Part shown: in pieces, positions 11,144 through 23,172 of the stretch
Layout of the letters: every line of letters begins with the position of its first letter
Numbering within the stretch: the first letter of the stretch is position 1
Source: Mustela lutreola
Taxonomy: Eukaryota > Chordata > Mammalia > Carnivora > Mustelidae
Direction of reading: 5' to 3'
NCBI RefSeq assembly: GCF_030435805.1
Contig: NC_081295.1
Location: forward strand, 156,831,001-156,895,000
Length of the DNA: 64,000 bases
The notes under the pieces: model-generated
Databases searched by the model: none
What the model was told of the DNA's origin: nothing
What the model saw: the letters and a program-made list of their open reading frames with translations, nothing else
Made by a program: the position numbers and the translations under genes

Positions 11144-11928
11144 CCTGCGGAAGGTGCTCGGAAACCCTGTGGAAGGGTGCTCTCGTAAAAGTAAATATTT
11201 CTTGATAGCCCAGCCCTTTTTCCTGGAGGGATTTCCCTTTACCATGTTAATACAATCATATACTAGTAGCAAAGTGTTCGCCAAATATATCTACTATAAT
11301 GTTCAGAGAAGCCTGTTTAGAACAGCCAAAAAACTGGAAACCACCTAGTGCTCCTGATGGTTTTCTAGAGAAAAATGACACCAGATCTGAGACATCATAG
11401 ATGAAGACTATGTTGAAGTATGATGCAGAGAGATTAGAAAGGGGATTTTGTCATTGGGAGCTGAATGGGGTCGGCATGATGGTGGCAGGAGGATATCCAA
11501 GAATTTGAAGCAGGGGAAGGAAATAAATGAGATTAAATGGGAATATGTGGGCCAAATCAGAGAAAAATACAGGATGTACCTTCCAAAGAGGGAAAGGTGT
11601 ATTTTGATCTGAATATGAGGAGAGAATTTGGAGCCTAACCATTAATTCTTGGAGTACAGATGTCATCAGTGAAGCCTTCTTTAAAAAAAAAATTAAAGTG
11701 TAATCTACATAATTAAAATGCACTAATCTTAAGGACACATCTCAATGAGAAAAAAAGTCACATCAACTTATTGATTCAATAAACTCAGCAAAGGACACCC
11801 AGGATAACCATAAAGAAAATTGTAGCTACCCAAATTATACTGAAATACTTGAAAATCAAAATTTAAAAAATCTTAAAAGGAGCTGGAGGGGAATGACCTA
11901 CATTTTAGGTCAAAGGTTAAATGGAATA

Positions 11929-11960
<32 letters not shown>

Positions 11961-12345
11961 AGGCAGGAAAAAACCCCCCAAAATAAAAAACAAGTGGGAC
12001 AAATGGAAAACAATTAACTTGATGATGGGCTTAAATCCAAATATAAATAATTGCATTTAATGTAATGAGATAAACACATAATTAAAAGGCAGTGAATGGC
12101 ATGGTAAATAGTGAAATAAAACAAAGAAAAACAGGAGCCAACTGTACCCTGGTTACAAGAGACACATAAGACGAATAAAGATGACAGGTTGAAAGTAGAG
12201 TTCTGAGGGAAGATATACCTTGAAAACACAAACCATTATATCAATATTGGATATATATCAATATCAGACAGAGTAGACTCCAAGGTAAAAAGTAAGATTA
12301 AAGATAAAGAGATACATCCAGTAACAATAAGATAATCAATTCATC
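11144..12345. other. AT-rich non-coding stretch with an (AATC)n microsatellite
   Basis: An (AATC)n microsatellite of about 26 bases lies at 11931-11956. The rest is A-rich and may hold diverged LINE sequence, but I could not assign it. Confidence 0.4.
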
Positions 12346-12563
12346 AAGAAGATTTATTCTTTTTTTTTTTTAAAGATTTTATTTATTTATTTGATCACAA
12401 GCAGGCAGAGAGGCAGGTAGAGAGAGAGAGAAGGAAGCAGGCTCTCCGCTGAGCAGAGAACCTGATGCAGGGCTCGAAGCCAGGACCCTGAGATCATGAC
12501 CTGAGCTGAAGGCAGCGGCTTAACCCACTGAGCCACCCAGGTGCCCCAAGAAGATTTATTCTT
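12346..12563 (-). mobile_element. CanSINE (SINEC) with target-site duplications
   Basis: A tRNA-Lys-derived carnivoran SINE on the minus strand. The head ('ggggcacctgggtggctcag') lies at about 12528-12547 and the A-rich tail at 12362-12373, followed inward by AAATAAATAAAATC-type repeats. It is flanked by perfect 16-bp duplications 'aagaagatttattctt' at 12346-12361 and 12548-12563, marking a fairly young L1-mediated insertion. This family identifies the genome as carnivoran. Confidence 0.93.
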
Positions 12564-14163
12564 AAATGAAGCAAAACTGAGACAATGAAAACAAGAAATA
12601 GAACAACCAAAATTATGATTGGTGATTTTAAGGACTCCTTTGAGTAGCTGATGAGAAGCTGAAAGAAAAGGGGAAATAACTAGGATATAGAGGATTTGAA
12701 CCATAGCTATTAACTGATCAACTTGATCTAGTCAGCACTTACCAGATACTACTCGTAACTACTGTAGAATACACGTGTCAAGAATGGCTTTGATGACCAA
12801 TCTTGAAGACAGGGGGAACAAGAGGAGGCTATTATAGCTTATGGTCAAGAAGAGATATTGAAGACCCAAATAGGGACCAACAGAAGGAAAAGAAGGGAAA
12901 GACATGTTACACATGTTGAAGGCAAAGTTAGCAGGACTTTGTGATGATTTGATGGTGGGAGGAATCAAGGTTAACCACAGGTTTCCAACGGGTTTAATGT
13001 CAGTTGAATTTATGGTGCCCTGTGCCAGTAGTACCTATATGAAATCCAAGTGGAGATGGAAATATGAATTTGAAGCTAGGGAGAGATCAGTGTTGGATGT
13101 GGATATTTGGGGAGATCCACTCCAGGCAGGCAGCTAAGCGGTTTAGAGTTGATAAAGAAATTCTGAGGGAGAAGAGATCAACTCCAGAAATTCTGCAATG
13201 AGTCAAGACGTGGACATCAGCACTGGAAAGCACCGAATGCTTGAGATTCTTCCAGCTGCAATCATGGTGTGGGTACAAGACTCAAGAACTTAAAACTTAA
13301 CCATCTAAGTGTGCTTGACATTCCTAAGTTTGATGTGCTGTGTATATGGAATTGTAGACATAAACTCAGCATTAAACAATCCCAACACAGAGAAGAAAGT
13401 GTGACAACAGGTGGCAGGGACAGATGAATTCAGAAGATCTCAGCTGAGTCTGAAGAGTAATGATTTCTGGAAGTAGGTATCCCCAGTATGGTCATCACCA
13501 CATTTGTTTCACACCTAAAATTTCCTGGTTAGACACCGAGTGGACATACTTCCCAACCATTTCTCCTTCTCTGCCATTTCTCATCATGACCATGCTTTAT
13601 CTTTCATCTTTTAATAGACATTTCATTCAAGTGAATTCACCAAACTATCCAGTGCCCAACGTTACCAATGAATAGCTAGACATGAAGAAGAAAGAACCAC
13701 ATAGCTGACCTAAAACAGTAGCATGTCTACTTTAGTAGCACAAAAGAGGAGAGCTGTCTGCCTCAGGATCCCAAGCCAGGGAACATTTAATAGGGGAGGT
13801 AGTTGCATTTCCAGATGCTCAGCAATCCACAAGAAAGTAATCCTTTCTTAGTAGTCAGTAATTTCATAGTAATACAAAAAATGTCTGAAAAGGCATGTTT
13901 TTAAAGTGGTTGAATCTCTGTCACTTGATCTCAAATGGTAGGACCAACGAGGGAAACCTCAGCTAGACTACTCACCTCCTGCAAATATCATGACTAGCAC
14001 AGATATTCTGAGTCCTTTAATAAGTCTTTGTATATGTATTGGGAATTCTTCTCAAACCCTGAGTGTTATAAGAGTCATCTTGTGTAAATTCAAGTTGGTT
14101 CCTACTCACCTACTGAAAACATAGGAGGATAAATCATAAAAACCAGGAATAAAGCAAAGAGAC
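12564..14163. other. non-coding stretch, possible old repeat at 12,800-13,270
   Basis: Positions 12,800-13,270 resemble a widespread old mammalian repeat ('ccaagtggagatgg' and similar), possibly L2-related, but I cannot assign the family. No gene was recognised in the rest. Confidence 0.35.
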
Positions 14164-14237
14164 AGGCCCTGCTGGGATTTGAACCCAGGATCTCCTGTTT
14201 ACTAGACAGGCGCTTTAACCAGCTAAGCCACAGAGCC
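14164..14237 (-). tRNA. tRNA-Thr-AGT: tRNA-Thr (AGT)
   Basis: This 74-nt gene has minus-strand anticodon context 'gtctagtaaacag', giving AGT (inosine-modified) for ACU, ACC and ACA codons. Acceptor strands GGCTCTG and CAGGGCC pair with one T-G wobble, and T is the discriminator. Box A 'tggcttagctgg' and box B 'ggttcaaatcc' are present. A minus-strand T5 terminator is at 14138-14142 (AAAAA). A second copy on the plus strand at 30888 differs by one D-arm base. Confidence 0.96.
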
Positions 14238-15439
14238 AGGTGTGGTACCCTCTTCACTTACATCTTATTTAAGTATGATTTCACACACTTTAACTATAAC
14301 AAAATTTGTAGCTTGTCTACCAGATGTTTCAGAAACAAAAAAGAATAGACATTGTCTCAGTCAAAACCAAAGAAGAATGTTCTTTGGAAGGATGAACATA
14401 GGGACTAGACTGAGATGACTGTCTCTTCTTGGATCATTGTTTCAGTGTGGACACCACTAGTCTCACTAGACTCTAAACTCTGGCAGCAAAGACAGGCCTT
14501 GGTTGAATTCAAAAGGAAAAATGAATGGACTTTCTAACCACCATTTTGCTTTAACCCCACCTGGGCTCTCCTCTATGGGTGTGGAAAAGGACATGTTACT
14601 GGTCAAAGACCAGCACGTATCTGACCCATGGTTGTCAAAAGAACTGTGAGGATACGTTTGCACCTGTGAGGTTGTGCTCAAGGATGGTGGTACTCTTTTC
14701 TCAACTTCAGAACTGTTGACAGCTGGTGGCTCACCACTGAGTTGGTCTCTGGGAATTGTCCTCAACAGAAGAGGCACCTTGCTCAAATTTACACCCACCA
14801 TTAGGGGTGCTCAAATCCAAGACTGGTTGATGGAAGAGTATAAAGTCCTCCCCTCCTCTTATGGACATTTCTGAAGGGCCGTTCCAGGCTCAAATATCCC
14901 TGAGAAATCTGCTGGTGGCCTCTGTTAAACTACACCACTCTCGTCTTCTGCTTGTTTCCAATCCCACTTCCCTCACCCTCTCCCTTTCCTATTTGCTGAT
15001 TCTAAGAGCATTTCCAGTAATACTGCACACAACCTCCATCTCTGTGTCTGTTTCCCATGGAATCGACCACGACCAAAGGCAAGTGACCGATGCCTACTTC
15101 GATCTCTAGAGGTCGAAGTAAGTCTGAACGTGGCCCGGACTCAGAAATCATTTACCACAGCAAGTACCCTGGTAAAATAAAAGTGATTTTACCCTACAAA
15201 CTTACAGACTTGTCGCCACAGAACAACAACAACGACAATAGGAAGATACCTACCAGTTGGTTCAGACGATGTATATAGATAAAACGTGCTCACGGACCAG
15301 AGGAATGATTTACGACAGTAAAAGCAAGTACCTGAAACGGGAGGTTAGAAACTAAACGAGACATGTAGCTGGTCAAAGAACACGATTCTCATTTCTAGGG
15401 AAATTTCTAGGGAAATCCAGACCACACAGACGCGCATAC
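14238..15439. other. non-coding stretch
   Basis: Open frames at 14,466-15,109 on both strands have no recognisable domain and could be diverged repeat sequence. No splice-supported gene model is visible. Confidence 0.4.
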
Positions 15440-16085
15440 GTACTTACAAACGGAGCGTGAGGGCCTCTAGTCTGCACGCGGACCGATCGGCTTCTGAAAA
15501 TGCCAGGACCCCAGCTCAGAAGGAGCCGTGCTGGGCAGAGGAGAGGCAGACGCCGCAGGAGAGCAGGGACCAGAGGACTCGGCGGCTCCCGCGGCCCCCG
15601 CGGACGCGCACCTGGAGGCAGGTGGGTCCGGCGCCGGCCGGAGAGGGCGCCCCTCCTCGGAGCTTTCCCGCGGTGCTCCTCAGCCTCGCGACCCGGTCAG
15701 TCCCGGCGTTTCTCCCGGGCCAGGTAACGGCTCTGACGCTGGACACCTCCTGCCTCCCACAGACCCCGCCCGGGTTTGCGGGGTCCTGGCTCTCCGCTCC
15801 GGGTCCCGGCGGGGTCAGAAGCTCCCGGAGACCACCGCGGCTCTGGTGCCCGCGCCGACGCCAGCCCCGCACTCGGGCGCCACCGCGCGTCCGGTGCGCC
15901 GCACTGCAGCTCCACGTCGGCGACGCTCCCGGGCGGACTCGGGGTGGGCGGCCGGGCTTGCAGGGTCCCGGGTCCCCAGGGTCCGGGCGGAGCTGACCTG
16001 CGGAGAACAGGCCCCAGGAGCGGGGAGGCACCCGGGGCCCGCTGCCGGGGGTTGGCCTGAATCTTCTCAGGTTTTCCTGGAAGAA
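15440..16085. other. CpG island 5' of tRNA-Ile
   Basis: A dense CpG- and GC-rich block ends about 165 bases upstream of the tRNA-Ile gene at 16250. Long overlapping frames on both strands (up to about 200 codons) are composition effects with no conserved domain. It has the look of an RNA polymerase II-type CpG island promoter, but no transcript is identifiable. Confidence 0.65.
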
Positions 16086-16249
16086 GCATGATCCGTTGAG
16101 CCCGAATATGGGACTTTTCCCTCCCTTCTCCCCCATCTGTCCCTCCAGAGAGGAAGAACGCGGGGGATCAGAACGATTCTTTTTCCCAAGAGAAACCTGG
16201 GGATAGGATTGTTGTTCCTGTGTCCTTTCGGAAAAGCAGCGTGCATCCT

Positions 16250-16323
16250 GGCCGGTTAGCTCAGTTGGTTAGAGCGTGGTGCTAATAACGCCAAGGTCGC
16301 GGGTTCGAGCCCCGTACGGGCCA
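16250..16323 (+). tRNA. tRNA-Ile-AAT: tRNA-Ile (AAT), second copy
   Basis: This gene is identical to the Ile-AAT gene at 6832 except for one T-to-G change in the T loop ('ttcgagcc' here, 'ttcgatcc' there). The anticodon is AAT, the acceptor stem is paired and the discriminator is A. Box B still fits the RNA polymerase III consensus. A TTTT terminator is at 16337-16340. A CpG island lies just upstream. It is expected to be functional and redundant with the first copy. Confidence 0.96.
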
Positions 16324-16651
16324 AGCAATAGGTGTATTTTGCACTACACCCGGAGCAAAGGCCGACTTCGGGCTTTACGGAGGAACCAATCTCTGAAGCC
16401 CTTTGCTCGGAGTCTTGATCCCCAGACGGACAAAGTCAAGGACCAGCCTGGGCTCCTAGCAGGGCACGATCGGCCCCAGAGACGAGGGACAACATACAGC
16501 GCTTGTCTTGCTTGGTTTTCCCGGGAAGAAATTGTTTTTGGGAGGGGGAAATTGTATTATTTGAGAGTTACCTCTGAAAACCAGTTGTGGAATCACCCTT
16601 TATATCACTCCTGGGGCATTCCGCATTTCCCAGTTCAGTCTAGAAGAATTT

Positions 16652-16692
16652 AAAACAAAACAAAACAAAACAAAACAAAAAAAAAAAAAACA
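16652..16692. repeat. (AAAAC)n microsatellite
   Basis: Five or so AAAAC units followed by a long A run. Probably a decayed retroposon tail. Confidence 0.85.
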
Positions 16693-17149
16693 AGACTAAA
16701 AAGCGAGAAAAAAAAAATCTTGCTTTAATAGTAAGAACGGCCAAGATCTTTGTTTTATACGCTCTCACACTTTATCTGAAATAAAAGGGTTCAGTAACTC
16801 GAAACACAATTTTATTTTTTGCATAAGCAACTACATTGATGTGTTTCAAAAAGAAACTTTAGAGATAAATGGAGATGTTTCCCTTTCACCCTTATTCTTC
16901 ATCAGCCCACTTCTCACCATCACATCCCAGGTAAGCTCTGTCCATAATTTCTCATTTAGCCTTACTAGTTTTCCTTAGGCGTGGACACATAAATATTTAT
17001 ATTATTTTTTCTTCTTTTTCACACAAAAGATTTACGCATTGTTTTGCATTTTCACTTTTTTCTAGGTATATCTTGAGTATTTGTGATTGCACTTTGTACC
17101 TGGCACACTGTGAAAGTTAAAGCTTATTTTCAAATGACTTGGTCCTGCC
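16693..17149. other. AT-rich non-coding stretch
   Basis: Low-GC sequence; nothing recognised. Confidence 0.4.
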
Positions 17150-17735
17150 CCTGGTGAAGTATAGATGTCGCAACCACAGAGGCGCAGAAACCTCCAGGTT
17201 CCTAGAGCGGACCGGAAATGACGCCCGCGGTGGGAAGCCGAGCGTCGGGTGGGGGACCCGAGCGGTCCCTGTGCTCGCCGGCTCCCTGCGGCTGTGGGCT
17301 CCCGCGGAGTGCGAACCCGGCTCCCCAAAGCCGGAGGCGCCGCAGGACCGCCTTTGAGGCGGCCCGAGAAGGGCCAGGCTTCGGAGCCTGCCACCTGACG
17401 AAGGCGGGGCGTGGGGGGACGCGTCCAGAAGCGTAGGTCTGCGACGAGAGCTGCCCCCGCGGCACTAAGGCTGGCTCCGGAGGCGCCCGGCTGCGGGGGA
17501 AGCAGTAGCCGCTTCTCCTCGGCCTTCAGGAGGGAACGGAGGGGATGGCTGTGCGGAGACAGCCCTCGGGCCCGGCTGCAGAAGGAGCTGGCCTGGCCGC
17601 TCCCCATCAGGCGAGGTCCACCCGGAGCAGCCTGGCCTTGCGGATGGCAGGACGTCCCTGTCGGTGCGTGTGGTTGGGGGGCGGGGGGAGCACCGAGCGG
17701 TTCAGGAGCTGGCGCGGCGGGTGCAGGAGGATAAC
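17150..17735. other. CpG island
   Basis: A dense CpG block about 0.9 kb downstream of the second tRNA-Ile. It is not adjacent to a tRNA 5' end. The long antisense frame across it (17,062-17,898) has no recognisable domain. Confidence 0.6.
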
Positions 17736-18174
17736 AGCACCTGCTCAGGTAGCCGCGTCTTCTGCAGAACCACCCTCTGGAGGGCAGAAGCGACGTGACT
17801 GTGTCGAGTGCACTGATGATTCTGCGCGTCGTAAGTGTGAGATGTGTATTGTCGCAGGGCGAGCCTGTGGTCAGATGATAGCAGTCCATCGACCTCAACA
17901 GCCTGCCTCTACCCAGAAGTCATTAGAGATGAAAGTTCTTGAGCAGCGTTGATGTGCAGAGAGTGCTCCGCCGGATCCCCGAGTCCGTCTGGCCCTTGCT
18001 TCTGCGCGGGCGCTGTTCTGGGACACTGCCTCGTTCCTGATCGTAAAGGGAAAGCTCTCATTTCTTCACCTTGGAGAAGGATGTTAGCTCTGGGCTCATA
18101 TTCCATCTCAAATTATGTTCAGGTACATCCTTGTAAACCGAGTTTGTCGAGAGTTTGTTTGTTTGTTTTATCAT

Positions 18175-18270
18175 AAAAGGTGGTCGAAACTTGTCAGATG
18201 GTTTTTCTGCATCTATTAAGATGATCATGTGATTTTTACCCTTTGTTCAGTTCATGTGGTGTATCCCACT
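18175..18270 (-). mobile_element. L1 ORF2 fragment
   Basis: The phrase 'ttttctgcatctattaagat' with 'gatcatgtgatttt' is antisense L1 reverse-transcriptase-region sequence. It is a short diverged fragment. Confidence 0.55.
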
Positions 18271-18729
18271 AATCCAGTCATCTCTGAGGTGTGTTGATGA
18301 TGATGAATATCCCGGCAAACCTGGCAAGACTGTGTCCCAGATCTACCAGTTAACGGTGAGTCAAATTTTGTGTTCATTTAGGCTGCAGAAGCCTTTCAGT
18401 TTTTGATTTCTCAAAAAGGGAGTCCACGAATTGATGCTGAATTGGTGTGTTTGTGGGAATAAGGAGGTCCTTGGCTTCCTACACCATGTCTTGCTCTAGA
18501 AATAGCACTGGTCCCTTGTTCTCAGCAACCCTCGCCCATCCACCCACTCTTGGAGTACGGCCCCAGTGCTCGTGGTGGCTGTCACACCCACTAGCACCAT
18601 ACTTCCAGTAACTGCTCCCTGAGAGTGTGGAGACCATCCTGGAAGCTTAACTAGTTCTGTGGCAAAGGAGCTCGAGCTCTTGACCATTCCAGTGTTGGAA
18701 TGATTTATCGTTTTCTGAGCACTGGGGCC

Positions 18730-19200
18730 ATCATTCTGTGATGCGTTCGTTGTTCAACAAATAGCGTGGTGTCCTTGGCAGTGGGGAAACAGACCAAGTC
18801 CTCAGGCCATTCCTGACTCCTGTTTCTCCCCTACCACACGTCTCATCTCATCACTAAGTCCAGTGGCTCTGCCTGCAAAGTCAGCCCAGTTTGAGACTTC
18901 CAATGCCCTCCTCAACCACAAACTGCTCCACACCACCATCATCTCATATGGCCTCACTATTCCAGTAATTCCTGAGTTCCTTGCTTTACCTCGGGCCCCA
19001 TAGTCTAATCATAACACAGCAACTGAGCGAATGCATAGAATTGTGAGTCCGATCTCCTGTTCCTTTGCTCCAGTGGTTTCTCAGAATAAACACCAGATTC
19101 TTTAATGTTACCTGATGGGTCTTACACAATCTGGCCTCCGTCTCCTTTCTGACATCTAGTGCTCTCCTCTGTCGCTCCACCATGCTGGCCTTCTTGCTTG
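18730..19200 (+). mobile_element. L2 LINE 3' region
   Basis: Characteristic L2 phrases appear in order: 'ttccagtaattcctgagttcc', 'tgctccagtggtttctcag', 'cttacacaatctggcctccg'. It is an ancient non-coding LINE-2 fragment on the plus strand. Confidence 0.75.
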
Positions 19201-21008
19201 AAGCGATACATGATTGACTATGAAGTAGGGAAGTCAGTCATTGTCATACGTATCCACACAAGGTGAATAAGGTTTGGGCAGTGCACTTGGGTAAGCTTCC
19301 AACCCAAGCTTGGGCCTTGAAAGAGAGATTTATACTGGCAGATGAGAAGAGGGAAGCAAGAGGACCTAGTAGATGGGATCGAGCAAAGGCAGAGGGTTGT
19401 AGCACGCTAGGGATGTCTCCATATGGTAGCCATGTTTGTTTGCAAACCAGTATTAGGCACCTGGAACAGTACAGGCATCACAGTAGGGGGTTGAGACTTA
19501 CTTACTGAATGAACGAGAGATATTTGGATGGTATTAGTGGGCAGTGGGACAGAAGGTTTAGATGGCGCCCATTCAAGGAACACTTGCCTGTATAGGATTG
19601 GAGAAACAATATGGCGCATGTTTTTGGCAGAGAGGTTGAATTTTTGGAGGGAGTAGACAGAAATAAAACTGGAAAGATAGGTCGAAGCGAGATTAAGGAA
19701 GGGCTTGGATGTCACTCAGAGGTTTACATTAGGTGTGCTCAGGGAGATGTTGGGGGGCTTCCAAGCAGGGGGAGACCAGATGAAGTGACTGTCAGTCTGG
19801 AGTCTGGAATGATGGCAATAGTGGCTGGAGCCCGGGAGAGACATGTTCCAGAACCTCAGGCTTAACACACTGTGGGCCTACAGTACTTGTTAAATAAGGA
19901 ATTGAATTGCAGAGGGGATATTGGAGCTAGAATGGGAGATTTAAGAAAGTTTCAGGAATGAGGGATCATTAAGAATTGTCTTTGAAGGATGAGGAGGAAA
20001 TTTGGAGGGTCTGGGGACACACTTCCCCACGTCTTCCCTTTCCATCAGTGCTTTAAGAGGAAGAACCTGAACAGAGACATGATCCTCACCTGTCATGTCC
20101 TGGCCACCATCCTGGTGTACTCTTCCCCGGGTGGAAAGAGAACTGCCTGGAGAGGCCTGCGTCCTCGTCCGTGCAGCCTCCAAAGACCGCAGGAGTCAGA
20201 CGTGCTGGGAGCCCAAACACAAGCCCAGTGAGTCCCGGGGTGAGCTGCAGCCTCGGGTACCTGCCGCCCCGGCCATTCCTTCCTGCTCCCTGGACACCTG
20301 GGCGCCGGGAAAACCGGGGAGTGGACCCTTAAAAAGGATGAACTTCTCAGACTCTCTTGTCCTTCTTCCCTGATTCTAGCCTACTTTCTCCTGGGTAGAG
20401 TTTTCGCGGTCAGCGCCCTTCTGCTCTACTCTGCTTCAACTTTGTGTTGCTGACCTTCCCGCAGTTACTCCCCGAGACCCAGAAACAGTATGTTTCCTGT
20501 GCTGGTGTCTTCACTGTCACAGGCAAGGAGAGGCGGGAATGAACTCGGAAGGTCTTGGCTTTGGGTTAGGGTGGGATTTTCGCTTGATCTGCTTTTTAAT
20601 CACTGTTCAGGCAGGTACAGAGGAAGAGGAAAGTCTAGGAGAAACACATCGTCTCAAAGGAGGCAGAAGGAAAGTGGGGGGCAGTAGCAATGGCCCGATT
20701 CTGGTTCATCGATCACGACCCTGCCGTGAAACCTTGGAGGACTGGCGGAGGCTAATCGGGAGACCTGCATCTCCCCTTTCTTGGGTCCACAGGTAATTTT
20801 GTGTTCCTCTCATTATTAATGCATACATGCAAATTTTGGAAGTGTCTCAGGGACCCAGTCCACCAAAAGTCACCTGTAAGTTTTCTTACTTCATGAATGT
20901 GTCCAGCTCTGTCCTGTTTCTAGTATCTGGTCAGTGATCATTGGATTCTGGTGAGGAAGGTGAGTTAACCTCCCAGGCAGTGGGTAAAGCTCATTTCTTT
21001 GATCTCCC
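19201..21008. other. non-coding stretch, possible L2-related sequence at 19,540-19,920
   Basis: A G-rich stretch at about 19,540-19,920 resembles antisense old LINE sequence but cannot be assigned firmly. Frames near 20,000-20,400 show no known domain. Confidence 0.35.
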
Positions 21009-21033
21009 TTTTTTTTTTTTTTTTTTTTTTTTT
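21009..21033. repeat. poly(T) tract of about 25
   Basis: An uninterrupted T run, probably the tail of a minus-strand retroposon whose body is no longer recognisable. Confidence 0.8.
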
Positions 21034-22608
21034 GTCTTAGAGTCTCAGACATGTGGAAGTTACATCCACAGCTGATTATCTAACTTTCTCCAATTCCTCT
21101 GTGGTTTCTGGGCATTGGTGGCCCTTACGATGTTTGCCCGCGACTTCTTCCTGTTGTCCAGTGACCTGTATTAGAAACTTTGTTCCTTCATGATTTCTTC
21201 CTGCAGTTCAGCTTTGCAGTATAAATCCTCAAATTGGTATTGAGAAGCAATCTCTCTGCACCAACTTGAACAAGGGGTTGAATACAGAATATGGGAAAGA
21301 ATTGTTTCCCTTTTTTGACAACAGGAAACAGAAGACCACATGTAGGACTGGTTACATAATTTGGGCGGCCCGGTGCGAAATGAAGGTGTGGAGTCTCCTG
21401 GTCGAAAATTATTAGCAATTTCAAGATGCTGACAGCAGAGCTTTAAAGCAAGCGTGAGCTCCTCCGAGTGCAGGCCCCGTGTTTGCTGCCCAAGTCGCAC
21501 GTCCTGGAAGTGAGCTCGGACAGTGTGTTATGTGGTATGTGATAACAACCACGTGTGTGGGTGACCCACGCTGTAGTCTCTGGGCCCATTACACTCTTTA
21601 AAATGAGAGGTTGTCCTAGAATCATGAGTGTAGTTATTTTGTTAGGAGCCCTCTGTCTTCACAGTTCCCAGCGTTTGGAAGCTGTTGGTGTTAAAATCTC
21701 GACCTCGCCACATGGATGCCATCTCATTGGAAGACACAGAGCTGGGCCTGGAACCACGCAGAAGGTGTGAGTGTGGTGCGGCAGACTCCACGCCCTAACT
21801 GGGGATTTCTCAGCCATTCACCCCAAAAACGGTGTCACTGATTTGGGAAGGCCCTGACTTCTTCCCCTTGTTCTGTTCATTTCTCTTTCTGGAGCCTTGG
21901 GCCACAGGTCTTTTTCGGGGCAGAGGAAGGGAAGGGGTAGCATTGTGTGTGCAGGGCTAGCAGAGAGGCGGCCTTGCCTTTTGGCTCCTGGATTACGCAG
22001 GTGCCTGTTCGCCGTTATCTCTGCTTCTCTGTGCTCGCTGGGGGCCTGCCTCACGGGGGTGTCTCCTTGTCCTAAACAAAGTCCTTTCCCCATCTGTGAA
22101 GTTTAGGTTTTAATAAAAACTCTCTTCCCTCTGGAAGTGTAACAGGTTGTTTATTCCCACGGCATCATTTCCACAACTGTTGCTGTGGAACACAGTGTTT
22201 GTGTTTGGGGGCGGGCCTTCCTCACTCTGGTAGCTGGTCGTCTGGTGTCACCAGAAGGGCAGCGTCTGTGGGGACCTACCTCTAGCAAACCATTGCTGTG
22301 AGGGGACAGAGAGGAGGCCTAGAGAGCAAAGGGACACTGCCAAGCTGGAGGCGGTCTTGTGGGACATGTTGCCTTTGCACGGAGCGTATCTCACACAGGT
22401 GTTTGACTGATAAAGGTGTTGATGAGATGATACAGTTTTTAGAGAAGTGAGAAATGAATTCTAGACTATTTTAAAAGCTACAGAAATTAATCAGAAGTAT
22501 TTTCACTAAGGTCAGCTTATAAAGGAAAAGAATTGTTTCCTTTTAAGGGGCAAAGGACAAATATTTACTGAGTACTTACTACTTACCAGGTGCCGTGCTA
22601 ACACGGCA
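21034..22608. other. non-coding stretch
   Basis: A polyadenylation-type AATAAA occurs near 22,113. A short L2-like phrase is seen at about 22,560-22,595. No gene was recognised. Confidence 0.35.
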
Positions 22609-22731
22609 GTGTGTGTGTATGTCGTGTGCATGTGTGTCTGTCTCTGCATCTGCATGTGCGTGTGTGTCTGTGCATGTACATGTCTGCATGCGTGGGTGGG
22701 TGTGTGCATGTGTGTCCTTGTGTGCGTGTGT
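22609..22731. repeat. degenerate (TG)n microsatellite
   Basis: Interrupted TG/TGCATG repeats, about 120 bases; purine-pyrimidine alternation typical of Z-DNA-prone tracts. Confidence 0.85.
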
Positions 22732-22808
22732 AATAAAGTTTTATTTTAAGTATTTCATCTTTTCTCTGTTGTTCTGCGTATATCTTCAGTGTAAAGAGCC
22801 AGAGGATT

Positions 22809-23172
22809 GAAATCTTGCCATTTGCAATGGTGTGGATAGAACTGGAGGGTGTTATACTCAGTGAAATAAGTCAGTCAGAGAAAGACAGTTGTCATATAAT
22901 CTCACTCATACGTGGAATTTAAGAAACAAAATAGGGTCATGGAGGAAGGGAGGGGAAAATAAAATATGATGGAATCAGGGAGACAAACCATAAGAGACTC
23001 TTAATCATAGGAAACAAACTGAGGGTTGCTGGAGGGGATGGCAGTGTGGGGATGGGGTAACTGTGTGGTGGGCATTAAGGAAGGCACGTGATGGGATTCT
23101 CTGATGAGCCCTGGATATTACAGGAGACTGATGAATCACTGACCTCTGCCTCAGAAACGAATTTAGAAAAAT
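22809..23172 (+). mobile_element. L1 3' end (carnivoran type)
   Basis: It starts at 'gaaatcttgccatttgc' and runs through the last ORF2 bases and the 3' UTR ('gttgctggagggga', 'gatgaatcactga'). The same 3' UTR type is present in the larger L1 at 24.6-25.8 kb. It is 5' truncated and inactive. Confidence 0.8.

Noticed and set aside
12462-12547. tRNA-like box A/B in CanSINE heads as tRNA genes
   Set aside because: These are the tRNA-derived heads of SINEs with target-site duplications and A-rich tails, not free tRNAs.
14466-15109. Open frames near 14.5-15.1 kb as a gene or exon
   Set aside because: No recognisable domain, start context or splice pattern; short frames on both strands overlap.
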